Source: RGIG4097 sp964599875 (GTDB taxonomy: Bacteria; Bacillota; Clostridia; Christensenellales; CAG-917). Taken from it: 64,000 nt of DNA. Below are positions 7,964 through 15,784 of this stretch, piece after piece (the first letter of the stretch is position 1; the number at the start of each line of letters is the position of its first letter). The stretch is from assembly GCA_964599875.1 (NCBI GenBank), contig CAZRHE010000003.1, positions 48,729 through 112,728 on the forward strand. The letters are read 5' to 3'. The notes under the pieces are model-generated. The model made no database searches, had not been told where the DNA came from, and saw only the letters and a list, made by a program, of their open reading frames with translations. Both the position numbers and the translations under genes were made by a program.

Positions 7964-7989
7964 ACACGGCAAACCGCCGTGTAATTTTG
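7964..7989 (+). terminator. Intrinsic terminator after ddl
   Basis: ACACGGC at 7964-7970, loop AAACC, GCCGTGT at 7976-7982, then AATTTTGT. The T-run is short but the position directly after ddl fits. Confidence 0.7.
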
Positions 7990-8006
7990 TGCACCTAATA
8001 TAATAA

Positions 8007-8041
8007 TCGATGCACATTTTGCTATGCAATTTGTTCATCGA
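8007..8041. repeat. Imperfect inverted repeat in lipoprotein leader
   Basis: TCGATGCACA at 8007-8016 faces TGTTCATCGA at 8032-8041 (one mismatch per arm). The same TTCATCGA motif, in palindromic form, precedes the BMP lipoprotein at 45235-45287, and the two leaders are similar up to the start codon. A shared operator or a common mobile origin would explain it. Confidence 0.55.
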
Positions 8042-8057
8042 AAATGGAGGAGCAAAG

Positions 8058-8451
8058 ATGAAAAACAACAGAATTTTTATTTTGTTTTTGATTGTTACTT
8101 TAGCATTGTGTTTGCTTGTCGCTTGCGACGGATTAGGGGGAGTTAATCGGCATAGTGGTGACTCTCAAAAAGATCCTATCAGTGATAGCGTAAATCCGCC
8201 TACGGACGATATGGATAATCCGATTAATCCGCCTTCTATAAACGGAAATGAATCGGGTGACGATGAACAAGGCGGGCAGGAAACCCCTACGTTATGGAAG
8301 CAAAATTGCCCCTATTGTTTTGGATGATAATTCTACATTAGTATTGCCTTCAAATCCCATTAAAGAAGATTTCGTTTTCGAAGGTTGGTATTTGGATAAG
8401 AATTTTACACAAAAGTATCGTGATAAATCGTGGTACAAAAGAAGGTATTGA
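8058..8451 (+). pseudogene. Frameshifted lipoprotein with InlB/Listeria-Bacteroides-type repeat
   Basis: ATG 8058, with GGAGG 8046-8050, begins a lipoprotein signal peptide with lipobox LLVAC, then a Pro/Asp/Asn-rich spacer. In this frame the protein ends at 8327. From about 8295 the +1 frame continues with YGSKIAPIVLDDNSTL and PIKEDFVFEGWYLDKNFTQ, a match to the GWY-type beta-grasp repeat of bacterial surface proteins, ending at 8451. A single-base indel near 8290-8300 would join them, so I read this as a decayed surface lipoprotein. The tail after the repeat is also abnormal. Base composition is more AT-rich than the flanking genes. Confidence 0.65.
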
Positions 8452-8523
8452 TTGCACTGCGCAACGCAGTGCAATGCTACAAGTGTTAAGTAGCTTCGAT
8501 ATGATTTAAATATGAGGTGAGAT

Positions 8524-9138
8524 ATGGAAAATAAAGGTGAGAATAGAGAAGAAGAATTTAATAATAGACAAGAAAATGGAAACAGTATGAGTGACAAATC
8601 TGATGATGAAGTGGATACATCTCAAAAAGACTCTGAAGATGAATATGAAAATAGCGATGATATAGAAAAATTAAAACTTGTCCACGAAAAACTATGTAGT
8701 AAGACGCAAACTTTATTGCAAAAGATAAAAAGCATTGATGAAAAATTAAACATGATTTTAGTTTTCAATGCGGCTTTGTTCGTGTTGCTCATAGCCGTTT
8801 TCCCAATATCTGTAAACAGTGATATCGTCAAAGGCGTGATATTATCGTTTACATGCTTGTTCGTTTTGTCTGAAATCGCAACTATTTTATTAATCTTGAT
8901 TGCGATGTTTCCTCGAAAATATCGCAATATAGCCTTAAATGAATACAGTAAATTTGAGTACTATAATCGAAATATTCAAAAAATATATGAACAAGAAGTC
9001 AATGGAGAATGGAATAGTGCAAAAGATTTGGAAGAAATTTTAGCGTCAAAGTCATCTTTTTCAGTTGTAGTTACAATTTTGACAATGATAAATCTAGTTT
9101 TTATTATGATAGCAGTTTTGTTAAATGGATTATATTGA
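8524..9138 (+). CDS. Three-helix membrane protein of unknown function
   Basis: A 204-aa protein with SD GAGGTGAG. Residues 1-50 are charged and low-complexity, 50-75 are likely coiled coil, and hydrophobic segments lie at about 76-96, 99-127 and 183-203. The segment DEKLNMILVFNAALFVLL resembles the start of the membrane domain in small 2TM/3TM effectors of the SLATT or Pycsar type, but the likeness is short, and no cyclase, SMODS or sensor gene is adjacent. Codon use is AT-rich, unlike the surrounding housekeeping genes, pointing to acquisition. Function unknown. Confidence 0.7.
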   Translation: MENKGENREEEFNNRQENGNSMSDKSDDEVDTSQKDSEDEYENSDDIEKLKLVHEKLCSKTQTLLQKIKSIDEKLNMILVFNAALFVLLIAVFPISVNSDIVKGVILSFTCLFVLSEIATILLILIAMFPRKYRNIALNEYSKFEYYNRNIQKIYEQEVNGEWNSAKDLEEILASKSSFSVVVTILTMINLVFIMIAVLLNGLY

Positions 9139-9195
9139 CTGGAAAGCGTGAACGTTTAAAAGAGTAGTACAATTTGATAAATGAGGTAAAACTTT

Positions 9196-9393
9196 ATGAG
9201 TAAAAAACATAAGAGTACAACTTGTAATATAAATCCCCCTCAAGAATGCGATAATGGTGTCGTCAAGAAATATCGTAAAAAACCCAATCGTCATACTATC
9301 ATCAATCCTCCTAAAGGTAGTGTTATCGGCATGGAATATACAAGTGCATTATTGAGTGGGAGAGGGAAAAAACAAAAAAACAGTTCCAATTGA
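9196..9393 (+). CDS. Small basic protein of unknown function
   Basis: A 65-aa Lys-rich ORF (first residues MSKKHKSTTCNINPP) preceded by GAGG 9 nt upstream of the ATG. The motif INPP or INPPKG occurs twice (residues 12-15 and 36-40). It follows the membrane protein by 57 nt, shares its AT-rich composition and could be co-transcribed. No family recognised; a chance ORF is possible. Confidence 0.45.
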   Translation: MSKKHKSTTCNINPPQECDNGVVKKYRKKPNRHTIINPPKGSVIGMEYTSALLSGRGKKQKNSSN

Positions 9394-9642
9394 AGTGTTG
9401 AATTTTATTGTTTTGGCGATCGTGATATAGAAAAGCACCTGCCGTCTGCGCCGCATAAAATCGGGTGTGGGTGTCCCGCCCCTTATTCAACCAAAACGAA
9501 AATTTTGCGGAATATAGGCAGGAGTTGCGGATTACGTTTGATTTGAAGCAAAAAATTTTCGTTGCGGAGTAGTTTCGTTGCAAGGGACGGCGTGGTGCTT
9601 TCAGGGAAAAGCACCTGCCGTCTGCGCCGCAAAAGAAACTTG
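9394..9642. other. Non-coding repeat-bearing region upstream of icd
   Basis: No credible gene. It contains a 25-bp direct repeat (GAAAAGCACCTGCCGTCTGC and following bases) at about 9430-9456 and 9605-9631, and dispersed repeat R1 at 9491-9630. The icd promoter begins right at its 3' edge. Confidence 0.7.
9491..9630 (+). repeat. Dispersed repeat R1, copy A
   Basis: About 140 bp that recurs in inverted orientation at 44535-44674. Both copies start with CCAAAACGAAAATTTTGCGG, contain GCAAAAAATTTTCGTTGCGG about 60 nt later (forming a long-range inverted repeat), and end with a hairpin and GCCTGCCGT or ACCTGCCGT. The hairpin here is GGTGCTTT, loop CAGGGA, AAAGCACC; the other copy keeps a stem with different bases. 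Confidence 0.75.
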
Positions 9643-9671
9643 TTGCGATATAGGGGACGTTGTGGTATTAT
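9643..9671 (+). promoter_or_regulatory. Promoter of icd
   Basis: TTGCGA at 9643-9648, 17-bp spacer, TATTAT at 9666-9671, 29 nt before the icd ATG. Confidence 0.65.
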
Positions 9672-9700
9672 TTTTGTAAATCAATCATTTGCAGGTAGTT

Positions 9701-10888
9701 ATGGATAAAATCAGAATGACAACTCCGCTCGTCGAAATGGACGGCGACGAAATGACGCGTATCCTTTGGGCTTGGGTGAAAGAAATCCTCATCGAGCCTT
9801 TCGTGGACCTCAAAACCGAATATTACGACCTTTCCATTCAAAACCGCGACGCAACCGACGACAAAGTCACCGAGGATGCGGCAAACGCATGTCTTAAATA
9901 CGGCGTGGGCGTGAAGTGCGCTACAATCACCGCAAACGCGCAAAGAGTAGAGGAGTTCGGACTCAAAAAAATGTGGCTCAGCCCCAACGGCACTATCCGC
10001 GCGATTATGGACGGCACCGTTTTCCGTGCGCCCATCCTCGTGGACGGCGTGACGCCGCTCGTGCCTACTTGGACGAAGCCTATAACCATTGCCCGTCACG
10101 CATACGGCGACGTATATAAAAACGTGGAAATCAGAGTGGAGGGCGGAAAGGCGGTCATCGGCGCAAACGGAGATGAGAAAGTTATATTCGATTTCGGGGA
10201 CGGCAAGGGCGTGATTCAAGGCGTGCACAACACGGATAAGAGTATTTCGAGTTTCGCACACAGTTGTTTCAAATTCGCACTCGACACAAAGCAAGACTTG
10301 TGGTTTGCGACCAAGGACACCATATCCAAAACTTACGACCACCGCTTCAAAGATATCTTCGCGGAGATTTACGAGGCGGATTACAAGGACAAATTCAAAG
10401 AGGCGGGCATAGAGTATTTCTACACCCTCATAGACGACGCGGTTGCAAGAGTTATTCGCTCGAACGGCGGATTCATTTGGGCGTGCAAGAACTACGACGG
10501 CGACGTTATGTCCGATATGGTTGCGACTGCGTTCGGCTCTCTTGCTATGATGACGTCCGTGCTCGTATCTCCTACGGGCGCATACGAATACGAGGCGGCG
10601 CACGGCACCGTAACTCGTCACTATCGCAAATGGCAGGCGGGTGAAATCACTTCGACAAACTCCGTAGCGACCCTTTTCGCTTGGACGGGAGCACTCAAAA
10701 AACGCGGCGAAATAGACGATATTCCTGAACTCGTCGCTTTTGCGAATAAACTCGAAAAAGCCACGATCGACACCATAGAGAGCGGAGAAATGACGAAAGA
10801 CCTTGCCTTGCTCTTCAAAAAGGACGGAGTAGAGGTCAAAACCCTCGACAGCAGAGCGTTTTTAGAGGCGATTGCAAAAAGAGTTTAA
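9701..10888 (+). CDS. icd: NADP-dependent isocitrate dehydrogenase (eukaryote-like type)
   Basis: A 395-aa isocitrate dehydrogenase converting isocitrate to 2-oxoglutarate and CO2. It belongs to the type found in eukaryotes and some bacteria, not the E. coli-type: VEMDGDEMTRILW at the N-terminus, LKKMWLSPNGTIRAIMDGTVFR, YDGDVMSDMVATAFGSLAMM and EAAHGTVTRHYR. ATG 9701 is preferred to the in-frame TTG 9689 because an AGGT lies upstream of it. It has its own promoter and terminator, so it is monocistronic. No other TCA-cycle gene is nearby; supply of 2-oxoglutarate for glutamate is the likely role. Confidence 0.94.
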   Translation: MDKIRMTTPLVEMDGDEMTRILWAWVKEILIEPFVDLKTEYYDLSIQNRDATDDKVTEDAANACLKYGVGVKCATITANAQRVEEFGLKKMWLSPNGTIRAIMDGTVFRAPILVDGVTPLVPTWTKPITIARHAYGDVYKNVEIRVEGGKAVIGANGDEKVIFDFGDGKGVIQGVHNTDKSISSFAHSCFKFALDTKQDLWFATKDTISKTYDHRFKDIFAEIYEADYKDKFKEAGIEYFYTLIDDAVARVIRSNGGFIWACKNYDGDVMSDMVATAFGSLAMMTSVLVSPTGAYEYEAAHGTVTRHYRKWQAGEITSTNSVATLFAWTGALKKRGEIDDIPELVAFANKLEKATIDTIESGEMTKDLALLFKKDGVEVKTLDSRAFLEAIAKRV

Positions 10889-10903
10889 GGAAAGGATAAA
10901 ATT

Positions 10904-10931
10904 AAACCCACCGATTTCGGTGGGTTTTTTA
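10904..10931. terminator. Bidirectional terminator between icd and the minus-strand membrane gene
   Basis: AACCCACCG at 10905-10913, loop ATTT, CGGTGGGTT at 10918-10926, then T-run. The minus-strand gene stops at 10932, so the hairpin can serve both. Confidence 0.9.
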
Positions 10932-11747
10932 CTATTTTGCGACTACGTAATTTCCTATGATTTCGATTGAATTTTGCAAGTTCCTCGGAATATAGAGCCT
11001 TATTTGATTTTCCGCCTCGTTTTCAGAAAACAGGAAGAAAAGCATATTGTTCATGGCGTTATCCGCGACGGGCGGGACGCCGTCCGAGATTTTTATCGTG
11101 CCCTCGGTTTTATTCAAAGAGGTTTCGATTGCAGAGGGATACTTTTGATATCCAGTGACCGTGACGAAAGCGTCGTTATCGACGTAGAAGACCGCAATGT
11201 TTTTATAGTCGAGGTTGAGGACGATTTTCGTGATTTTGTAGTCGTCCGTCGTGTCGAATTTGACTTCATATGTCTTCGTTTCCTCGAAATATCCGTTTTC
11301 TTCCATATACGTGCTTCTTTCAGATACCCACTTCGCAGGGTCGATTGAGCCTAAAAACGCGGATACTATCACGCAAATCGAGCCGACGAGCATCACGAGC
11401 AAACTGATATTCGTGAAAGAGAAGGGATTCTTTTTGATTTCCGTCTTTTGTTCTCGAGCGATGAATTTTTCTCTCTCGTTGTAGTAGGCAAGATATCTTC
11501 TGAATCCTTGTATGGAGAGAAGTCCTATCCCGATTGCGAGCACTCCCGCGCCGAAAAGCACATTGAACATCATCCCCGACGACGTCGCCGCAATGAGAGT
11601 TATCGCATATATGACAAGAAGAAGTCCTCCGCCGAAAAGCGCAATCATAAGCGCAACCAACAGCACGAAAGGTACGTGTAGCAAAACTCTGCGAAATATA
11701 TCTTTCGAAGTGAGGGTAATATTATCTTTTTTCAAATCCTTTTCCAT
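10932..11747 (-). CDS. Membrane protein with extracytoplasmic beta domain, unknown function
   Basis: A 271-aa protein with hydrophobic segments at about 24-52, 58-80 and 114-135, then about 135 outside residues rich in alternating beta strands (YEVKFDTTDDYKITKIVLN, ending QIRLYIPRNLQNSIEIIGN). The C-terminal pattern is like DUF4097-type adhesin repeats, but this is only a resemblance. It is monocistronic and convergent with icd. Function unknown. Confidence 0.75.
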   Translation of the reverse strand: MEKDLKKDNITLTSKDIFRRVLLHVPFVLLVALMIALFGGGLLLVIYAITLIAATSSGMMFNVLFGAGVLAIGIGLLSIQGFRRYLAYYNEREKFIAREQKTEIKKNPFSFTNISLLVMLVGSICVIVSAFLGSIDPAKWVSERSTYMEENGYFEETKTYEVKFDTTDDYKITKIVLNLDYKNIAVFYVDNDAFVTVTGYQKYPSAIETSLNKTEGTIKISDGVPPVADNAMNNMLFFLFSENEAENQIRLYIPRNLQNSIEIIGNYVVAK

Positions 11748-11753
11748 AACGCA

Positions 11754-11782
11754 TATATTTTATATATATAAATTATAAAAGT
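11754..11782 (-). promoter_or_regulatory. Promoter of the minus-strand membrane gene
   Basis: On the minus strand TTGACT, a 17-bp AT-rich spacer and TAAAAT lie just upstream of ATG 11747. No clear Shine-Dalgarno is visible. Confidence 0.55.
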
Positions 11783-11919
11783 CAATCGAATATGCGAAGA
11801 AGGGGTTCTATGCCGCCGCGCCCGCGCATATTCTATACGGATAAAAAGACGAAATCCGTACGAAATCAACAAAAATCGTCAATTTGTGCGGTAAAAAAAG
11901 TTATATATTGAGGTGGAGG

Positions 11920-12684
11920 GTGTTCGTAACCGTTAGTAAAAAGAGTATAATCGTCGTAGCGGCAGTCGCGATATTGTTTGCCGTGCTGTGCGCGGGAGTA
12001 GGCGTAACGTCGTCCGCGCAAGTATTCTTCGGAGAAAGCACGAGAAAAGTCCCCGTGTACTCGGTCGAAACGGACGAAAAGGTCATTGCGCTCACGTTCG
12101 ACGCGGCGTGGGGAGCGGACAAGACGCTTGGCATAATCGATATTCTAAACGACTATAATGCGCACGCGACCTTCTTTCTCGTCGGTTTTTGGATAGACAA
12201 ATATCAGGATGAGGTCAAGGCGATTGCGGATGCGGGACTGGATATCGGCAACCACTCCGAAAACCACTTGAATATGCCTCGACTTGCAAAAAACAAAATG
12301 CGGGAAGAAATATCTTCGGTCAACGAAAAAATCTTCGCGCTTACGGGAAAAACGCCGAAATACTTCCGCGCGCCGTACGGAGATTACGACAATTCCCTCA
12401 TGACCGTCCTCGACGAAATGAATATGACGGGAGTGCAGTGGAGTATAGACACGTTGGATTGGAAAGGATTGTCCGCGGCGCAGATATCCGAAAGAGTTTT
12501 GCCAAAGGCAAAAAGCGGGGATATCGTGCTCTTCCACAACAATTCCGACCACGTTTTGGACGCTCTCCCTATAGTCCTCGAGGGACTGAAACAAAAGGGA
12601 TTCAAATTCGTTGCGCTGTCCGAAATGGTCGCAACGGAGAATTATTATACGGATTCGCAAGGAGTCCAGCACAAACAAAATTAG
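11920..12684 (+). CDS. pdaB: Polysaccharide deacetylase, PdaB-like sporulation family
   Basis: About 254 aa from GTG 11920 (GAGG 5 nt upstream); upstream in-frame TTG codons at 11884 and 11908 are alternatives. An N-terminal signal anchor (SIIVVAAVAILFAVLCAGV) is followed by a NodB/CE4 domain with YSVETDEKVIALTFDAAWG, ATFFLVGFWIDKY, GNHSENHLNM (metal-binding H-x-x-x-H), FRAPYGDYD and DIVLFHNNSDH. The YSVxTDxKxIALTFDAAWG block is typical of PdaB, needed for late spore stages in Bacillus. The first metal-binding motif reads FDAAW where many CE4 enzymes have FDDG; this variation is normal for PdaB-like proteins. Followed 22 nt later by ssb. Confidence 0.85.
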   Translation: MFVTVSKKSIIVVAAVAILFAVLCAGVGVTSSAQVFFGESTRKVPVYSVETDEKVIALTFDAAWGADKTLGIIDILNDYNAHATFFLVGFWIDKYQDEVKAIADAGLDIGNHSENHLNMPRLAKNKMREEISSVNEKIFALTGKTPKYFRAPYGDYDNSLMTVLDEMNMTGVQWSIDTLDWKGLSAAQISERVLPKAKSGDIVLFHNNSDHVLDALPIVLEGLKQKGFKFVALSEMVATENYYTDSQGVQHKQN

Positions 12685-12706
12685 AAACACGATAAGGAGA
12701 ATAAAA

Positions 12707-13315
12707 ATGAGTTACGAGCAAATGCAGAACAACAGAGTTTTTCTTTCGGGCACGGTTGCGAGTGCACCCGAATTCACGCACGAGGTTATGGGAGAGGGAT
12801 TTTACGATTTTGTCTTATCCGTAGACAGATTGAGCGGTCAGGTGGACGAAATCCCGGTTACGATTTCCGAGCGACTTATGGAAAACAATGCGATAGATAT
12901 CGGAAAAACCGTCGGGATATGCGGTCAACTGCGCTCTTACAACAAGGTGGCGGAAGGGAAGAGTAAATTGGTTTTGAGAGTTTTTGTCCGCGAACTATGC
13001 GAGCCCGATCCCGACGTCCCGAATTATATCGAAATGGAAGGATACGTATGCAAACAACCCGTCTATCGCACCACGCCTTTCGGTAGGGAGATTTGCGATT
13101 TGTTGATTGCGGTCAATCGCGCGTACAATAAGTCGGACTATATCCCCGCAATCGCTTGGGGAAGAAACGCAAGATACTCCGAAACTTTTTCGGTGGGCGA
13201 AAAAGTGAAAATCGAGGGGAGAATACAGTCGAGAAATTATCAAAAAGTCCTCGCCGACGGAGTGGTTGAAGAAAGAACCGCATACGAAGTTTCGGTTGCG
13301 AAAATCGAAAAATAG
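12707..13315 (+). CDS. ssb: Single-stranded DNA-binding protein with two OB folds
   Basis: A 202-aa protein from ATG 12707 with AAGGAG 8 nt upstream; the longer frame starting in the deacetylase is rejected. Two SSB-like halves are visible: RVFLSGTVASAPEFTHE to about residue 105, and YIEMEGYVCKQPVYRTTPFGREICDLLIAVNR plus SDYIPAIAWGRNAR from about 110. The second half matches bacterial SSB core motifs. There is no acidic DDDIPF-type tail, so it is unlikely to be the principal replication SSB. Tandem-OB SSB-like proteins of this size are common in Clostridia. Confidence 0.82.
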   Translation: MSYEQMQNNRVFLSGTVASAPEFTHEVMGEGFYDFVLSVDRLSGQVDEIPVTISERLMENNAIDIGKTVGICGQLRSYNKVAEGKSKLVLRVFVRELCEPDPDVPNYIEMEGYVCKQPVYRTTPFGREICDLLIAVNRAYNKSDYIPAIAWGRNARYSETFSVGEKVKIEGRIQSRNYQKVLADGVVEERTAYEVSVAKIEK

Positions 13316-13380
13316 GGCGCGGGAGAAGTTTTTTTCTGCAAAATCCCACTTTAAATCGACCAAATTCGACAAAATGACTG

Positions 13381-13409
13381 TTTACAAGGCTAAAGTGTTA
13401 TGCTATAAT
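13381..13409 (+). promoter_or_regulatory. Promoter of the alpha-galactosidase operon
   Basis: TTTACA at 13381-13386, 17-bp spacer, TATAAT at 13404-13409. The start codon at 13446 has AAGGAG. Confidence 0.8.
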
Positions 13410-13445
13410 TTTATAATAAATATAATTATTGCGTAAGGAGCAGTT

Positions 13446-15122
13446 ATGGATATCAAAGATTACACTCTCAAAGTCGTATATGAATTAGGCGGCACCGAAC
13501 ATACCACCCACGGCGACGACGACGTTTTATCGTTTGCGGACAACGGGGACAAAAGTCACGTTCTCATCACCGTTAACGCCAAAAAACCCGTCAAAATCAA
13601 GTTGGCGGAACTCATTTACGACCACTATTTCGAAAGTCAGGAGCGGTTTTTTGCTAACGGCTATCAGAGTTGGACGACTTCGAGAGAATATAAAATCGGC
13701 GATAGACAATACGGCCTTAAATTCCCGTGTAGCGCACTCAAAATAGCGAGAGTATTCGCGGCGGCGTCGGGGGATTACGAGTTCACCGAATACGGAAAGG
13801 ATTTGTTCCATTCCCACACCTATACTTATCTCCGTCACGGCGACAAGTGCGAACTTTTCGGCACGCTCAACGAAAAGAGCGGTTACACGATTTTCTATGC
13901 GGACGTCAGAGAGCACGTTTTCGCAATCGAAAAGGACGTCGAGGGCGTCACGATTCTCGGCGATTACGAATTGTTCAACGTCACCCAACACGTCGGCGGT
14001 TACGACGAAGTTTTCGATGCGTATTTTGCGGAATATCCCGAGAAAAACACCGGAAGAGTGGAGCACTTTGCGGGATATACTTCTTGGTATAACTACTTCC
14101 AAAACATAACCGAAGATATAATTCTTCGCGACCTTAACGGACTTTACGAAAAAGTCGGCGACGAGGCGAATATCTTCCAAATCGACGACGGATACGAGAG
14201 TTTCGTCGGGGATTGGCTTGTCGTAGACCCCGTCAAATTCCCGGGCGGAATGGCGCATATCGCGGACGAAATCCACAAAAAAGGATATAAGGCGGGCATT
14301 TGGCTTGCACCTTTTGCGGCGCAATTCAAGTCTAAACTTGCAACCGAGCATCCCGATTGGCTCATTCGCGACAAGCACGGCAAACCCGTTATCGGCGGCA
14401 TAAATTGGAACGGATTCTACGTCCTCGATATCGAAAAAGAGGAAGTTAGAGAATATATCCGCAAGGTTTTCAAAACCGTTTTCGAGGAATGGGGTTACGA
14501 TATGGTCAAACTCGATTTCCTTTATGCGATTGCGATTTTGCCCGCGTATAACAAGTCAAGAGGACAACTCATGTGCGAGGCAATGGAATTTTTGCGCGAA
14601 TGTTGCGGAGATAAACTCATTCTCGGATGCGGCGTTCCTCTCGGCGCAAGTTGGGGAAAGGTAGACGCTTGCAGAATCAGTTGCGACGTCGAACTTTCCT
14701 TTAAGGAAAAATTCTACACCAAAATCACGAATCAGGAAGTCGTTTCGGCAAAGAATGCGATGAACAATACGATTTTCCGCCGTCATCTCAACGGAAGAAT
14801 TTTCGCAAACGACCCCGACGTATTCTTCTTGCGCGACGACGGAATGAAACCCGCAAAATTCACCATGGAGCAAAAGAAACTTCTTGCTCGCGTGAATAAT
14901 ATGTTCGGCTCGGTCTTATTCGTCAGCGATAACGCGGGCGCTTACGACGAAGAAAAAGTCGAAATTCTCAAAAAGTCCTATAAGAAATTCGAGGGCAAAG
15001 TGCTTTCTGCAGAATACGTCGACGACGAAAACATCGAAATCGTCTACGTGGACGGCGGCAAAAAACTCAGATTTACTTATAACGTTTTGACCGGGCGTAA
15101 CTGCACGGAGGCGGTAAAATGA
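13446..15122 (+). CDS. Alpha-galactosidase, GH36-type (clan GH-D)
   Basis: A 558-aa glycosidase releasing terminal alpha-galactose. The (beta/alpha)8 barrel is marked by FQIDDGYESFVGDW, KGYKAGIWLAPFAAQ, and YDMVKLDFLY with probable nucleophile Asp357; CRISCD with Asp414 is the probable acid/base. An N-terminal beta domain spans roughly 1-210. No signal peptide, so substrates are probably short oligosaccharides imported from outside. No transporter is adjacent. The stop overlaps yggS by 4 nt, coupling this sugar gene to a housekeeping operon, which is an odd arrangement. Confidence 0.88.
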   Translation: MDIKDYTLKVVYELGGTEHTTHGDDDVLSFADNGDKSHVLITVNAKKPVKIKLAELIYDHYFESQERFFANGYQSWTTSREYKIGDRQYGLKFPCSALKIARVFAAASGDYEFTEYGKDLFHSHTYTYLRHGDKCELFGTLNEKSGYTIFYADVREHVFAIEKDVEGVTILGDYELFNVTQHVGGYDEVFDAYFAEYPEKNTGRVEHFAGYTSWYNYFQNITEDIILRDLNGLYEKVGDEANIFQIDDGYESFVGDWLVVDPVKFPGGMAHIADEIHKKGYKAGIWLAPFAAQFKSKLATEHPDWLIRDKHGKPVIGGINWNGFYVLDIEKEEVREYIRKVFKTVFEEWGYDMVKLDFLYAIAILPAYNKSRGQLMCEAMEFLRECCGDKLILGCGVPLGASWGKVDACRISCDVELSFKEKFYTKITNQEVVSAKNAMNNTIFRRHLNGRIFANDPDVFFLRDDGMKPAKFTMEQKKLLARVNNMFGSVLFVSDNAGAYDEEKVEILKKSYKKFEGKVLSAEYVDDENIEIVYVDGGKKLRFTYNVLTGRNCTEAVK

Positions 15123-15784
15123 TTTATATCGATAAACTCGACGAGGTGCGGGCGCAAATCCGCGCACTCGGTCGGGACGTGACGATTATCGCCGCGACGA
15201 AAACTCAAACTAAAGAAACCGTGGATGAATTTCACGCCCTTGCACCCGACGTTATTCTCGGAGAGAATAGAGTGCAGGAACTCGTGGATAAGTTCGACGA
15301 GCGTTACGAGTGGCATTTCATCGGGCAGTTGCAGACGAATAAGGTGAAATACATCGCGGATAAGGTTTCTTTGATTCATTCTCTCGACCGCGACGACCTT
15401 GCGAAAGAAATCGAAAAACAAGGTGCGAAAAGGGATATAATCATTCCGTGCCTCGTGGAAATTAATATGGGCGCGGAAATCACGAAAGGGGGCGTTGCTC
15501 CCGACTTCGCGGCGGAGTTTATCCGCTCACTTGAAAAATATCCGCATATAAGGATAGAAGGCATTATGTCCGTGCTTCCTAACCTTGGAGATACGCCCGA
15601 ACTCGACGCGCTTTATTCTCGTCTTGACGACCTGTACGACGAGGTGTCCGAAATTAAGCAGGCAAACGTCGATATAAAATATCTGTCCGCAGGGATGACC
15701 GGGGACTATAAAGTCGCTTTAAGGCATAAATCCAATATGATTAGGCTCGGAAGAGTGCTTTTCGGTGAAAGAAATTACGTATGA
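15119..15784 (+). CDS. yggS: Pyridoxal phosphate homeostasis protein YggS
   Basis: A 221-aa YggS/PROSC protein, a PLP-binding barrel without known catalysis. The PLP lysine is Lys28 in IIAATKTQT. Other family blocks are GENRVQE, WHFIGQLQTNKVKYI, and LSAGMTGDYKVALRHKSNMIRLGR. In many Firmicutes it lies between ftsZ and sepF; here it sits between an alpha-galactosidase and lspA, overlapping both by 4 nt. Confidence 0.93.
   Translation: MIYIDKLDEVRAQIRALGRDVTIIAATKTQTKETVDEFHALAPDVILGENRVQELVDKFDERYEWHFIGQLQTNKVKYIADKVSLIHSLDRDDLAKEIEKQGAKRDIIIPCLVEINMGAEITKGGVAPDFAAEFIRSLEKYPHIRIEGIMSVLPNLGDTPELDALYSRLDDLYDEVSEIKQANVDIKYLSAGMTGDYKVALRHKSNMIRLGRVLFGERNYV

Noticed and set aside
9487..9700. Decayed transposase in the repeat region before icd
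   Set aside because: No transposase motif in any frame; the similarity is only to the non-coding repeat R1.
9668..10621. 317-aa minus-strand ORF opposite icd
   Set aside because: No family features; icd on the plus strand is certain.
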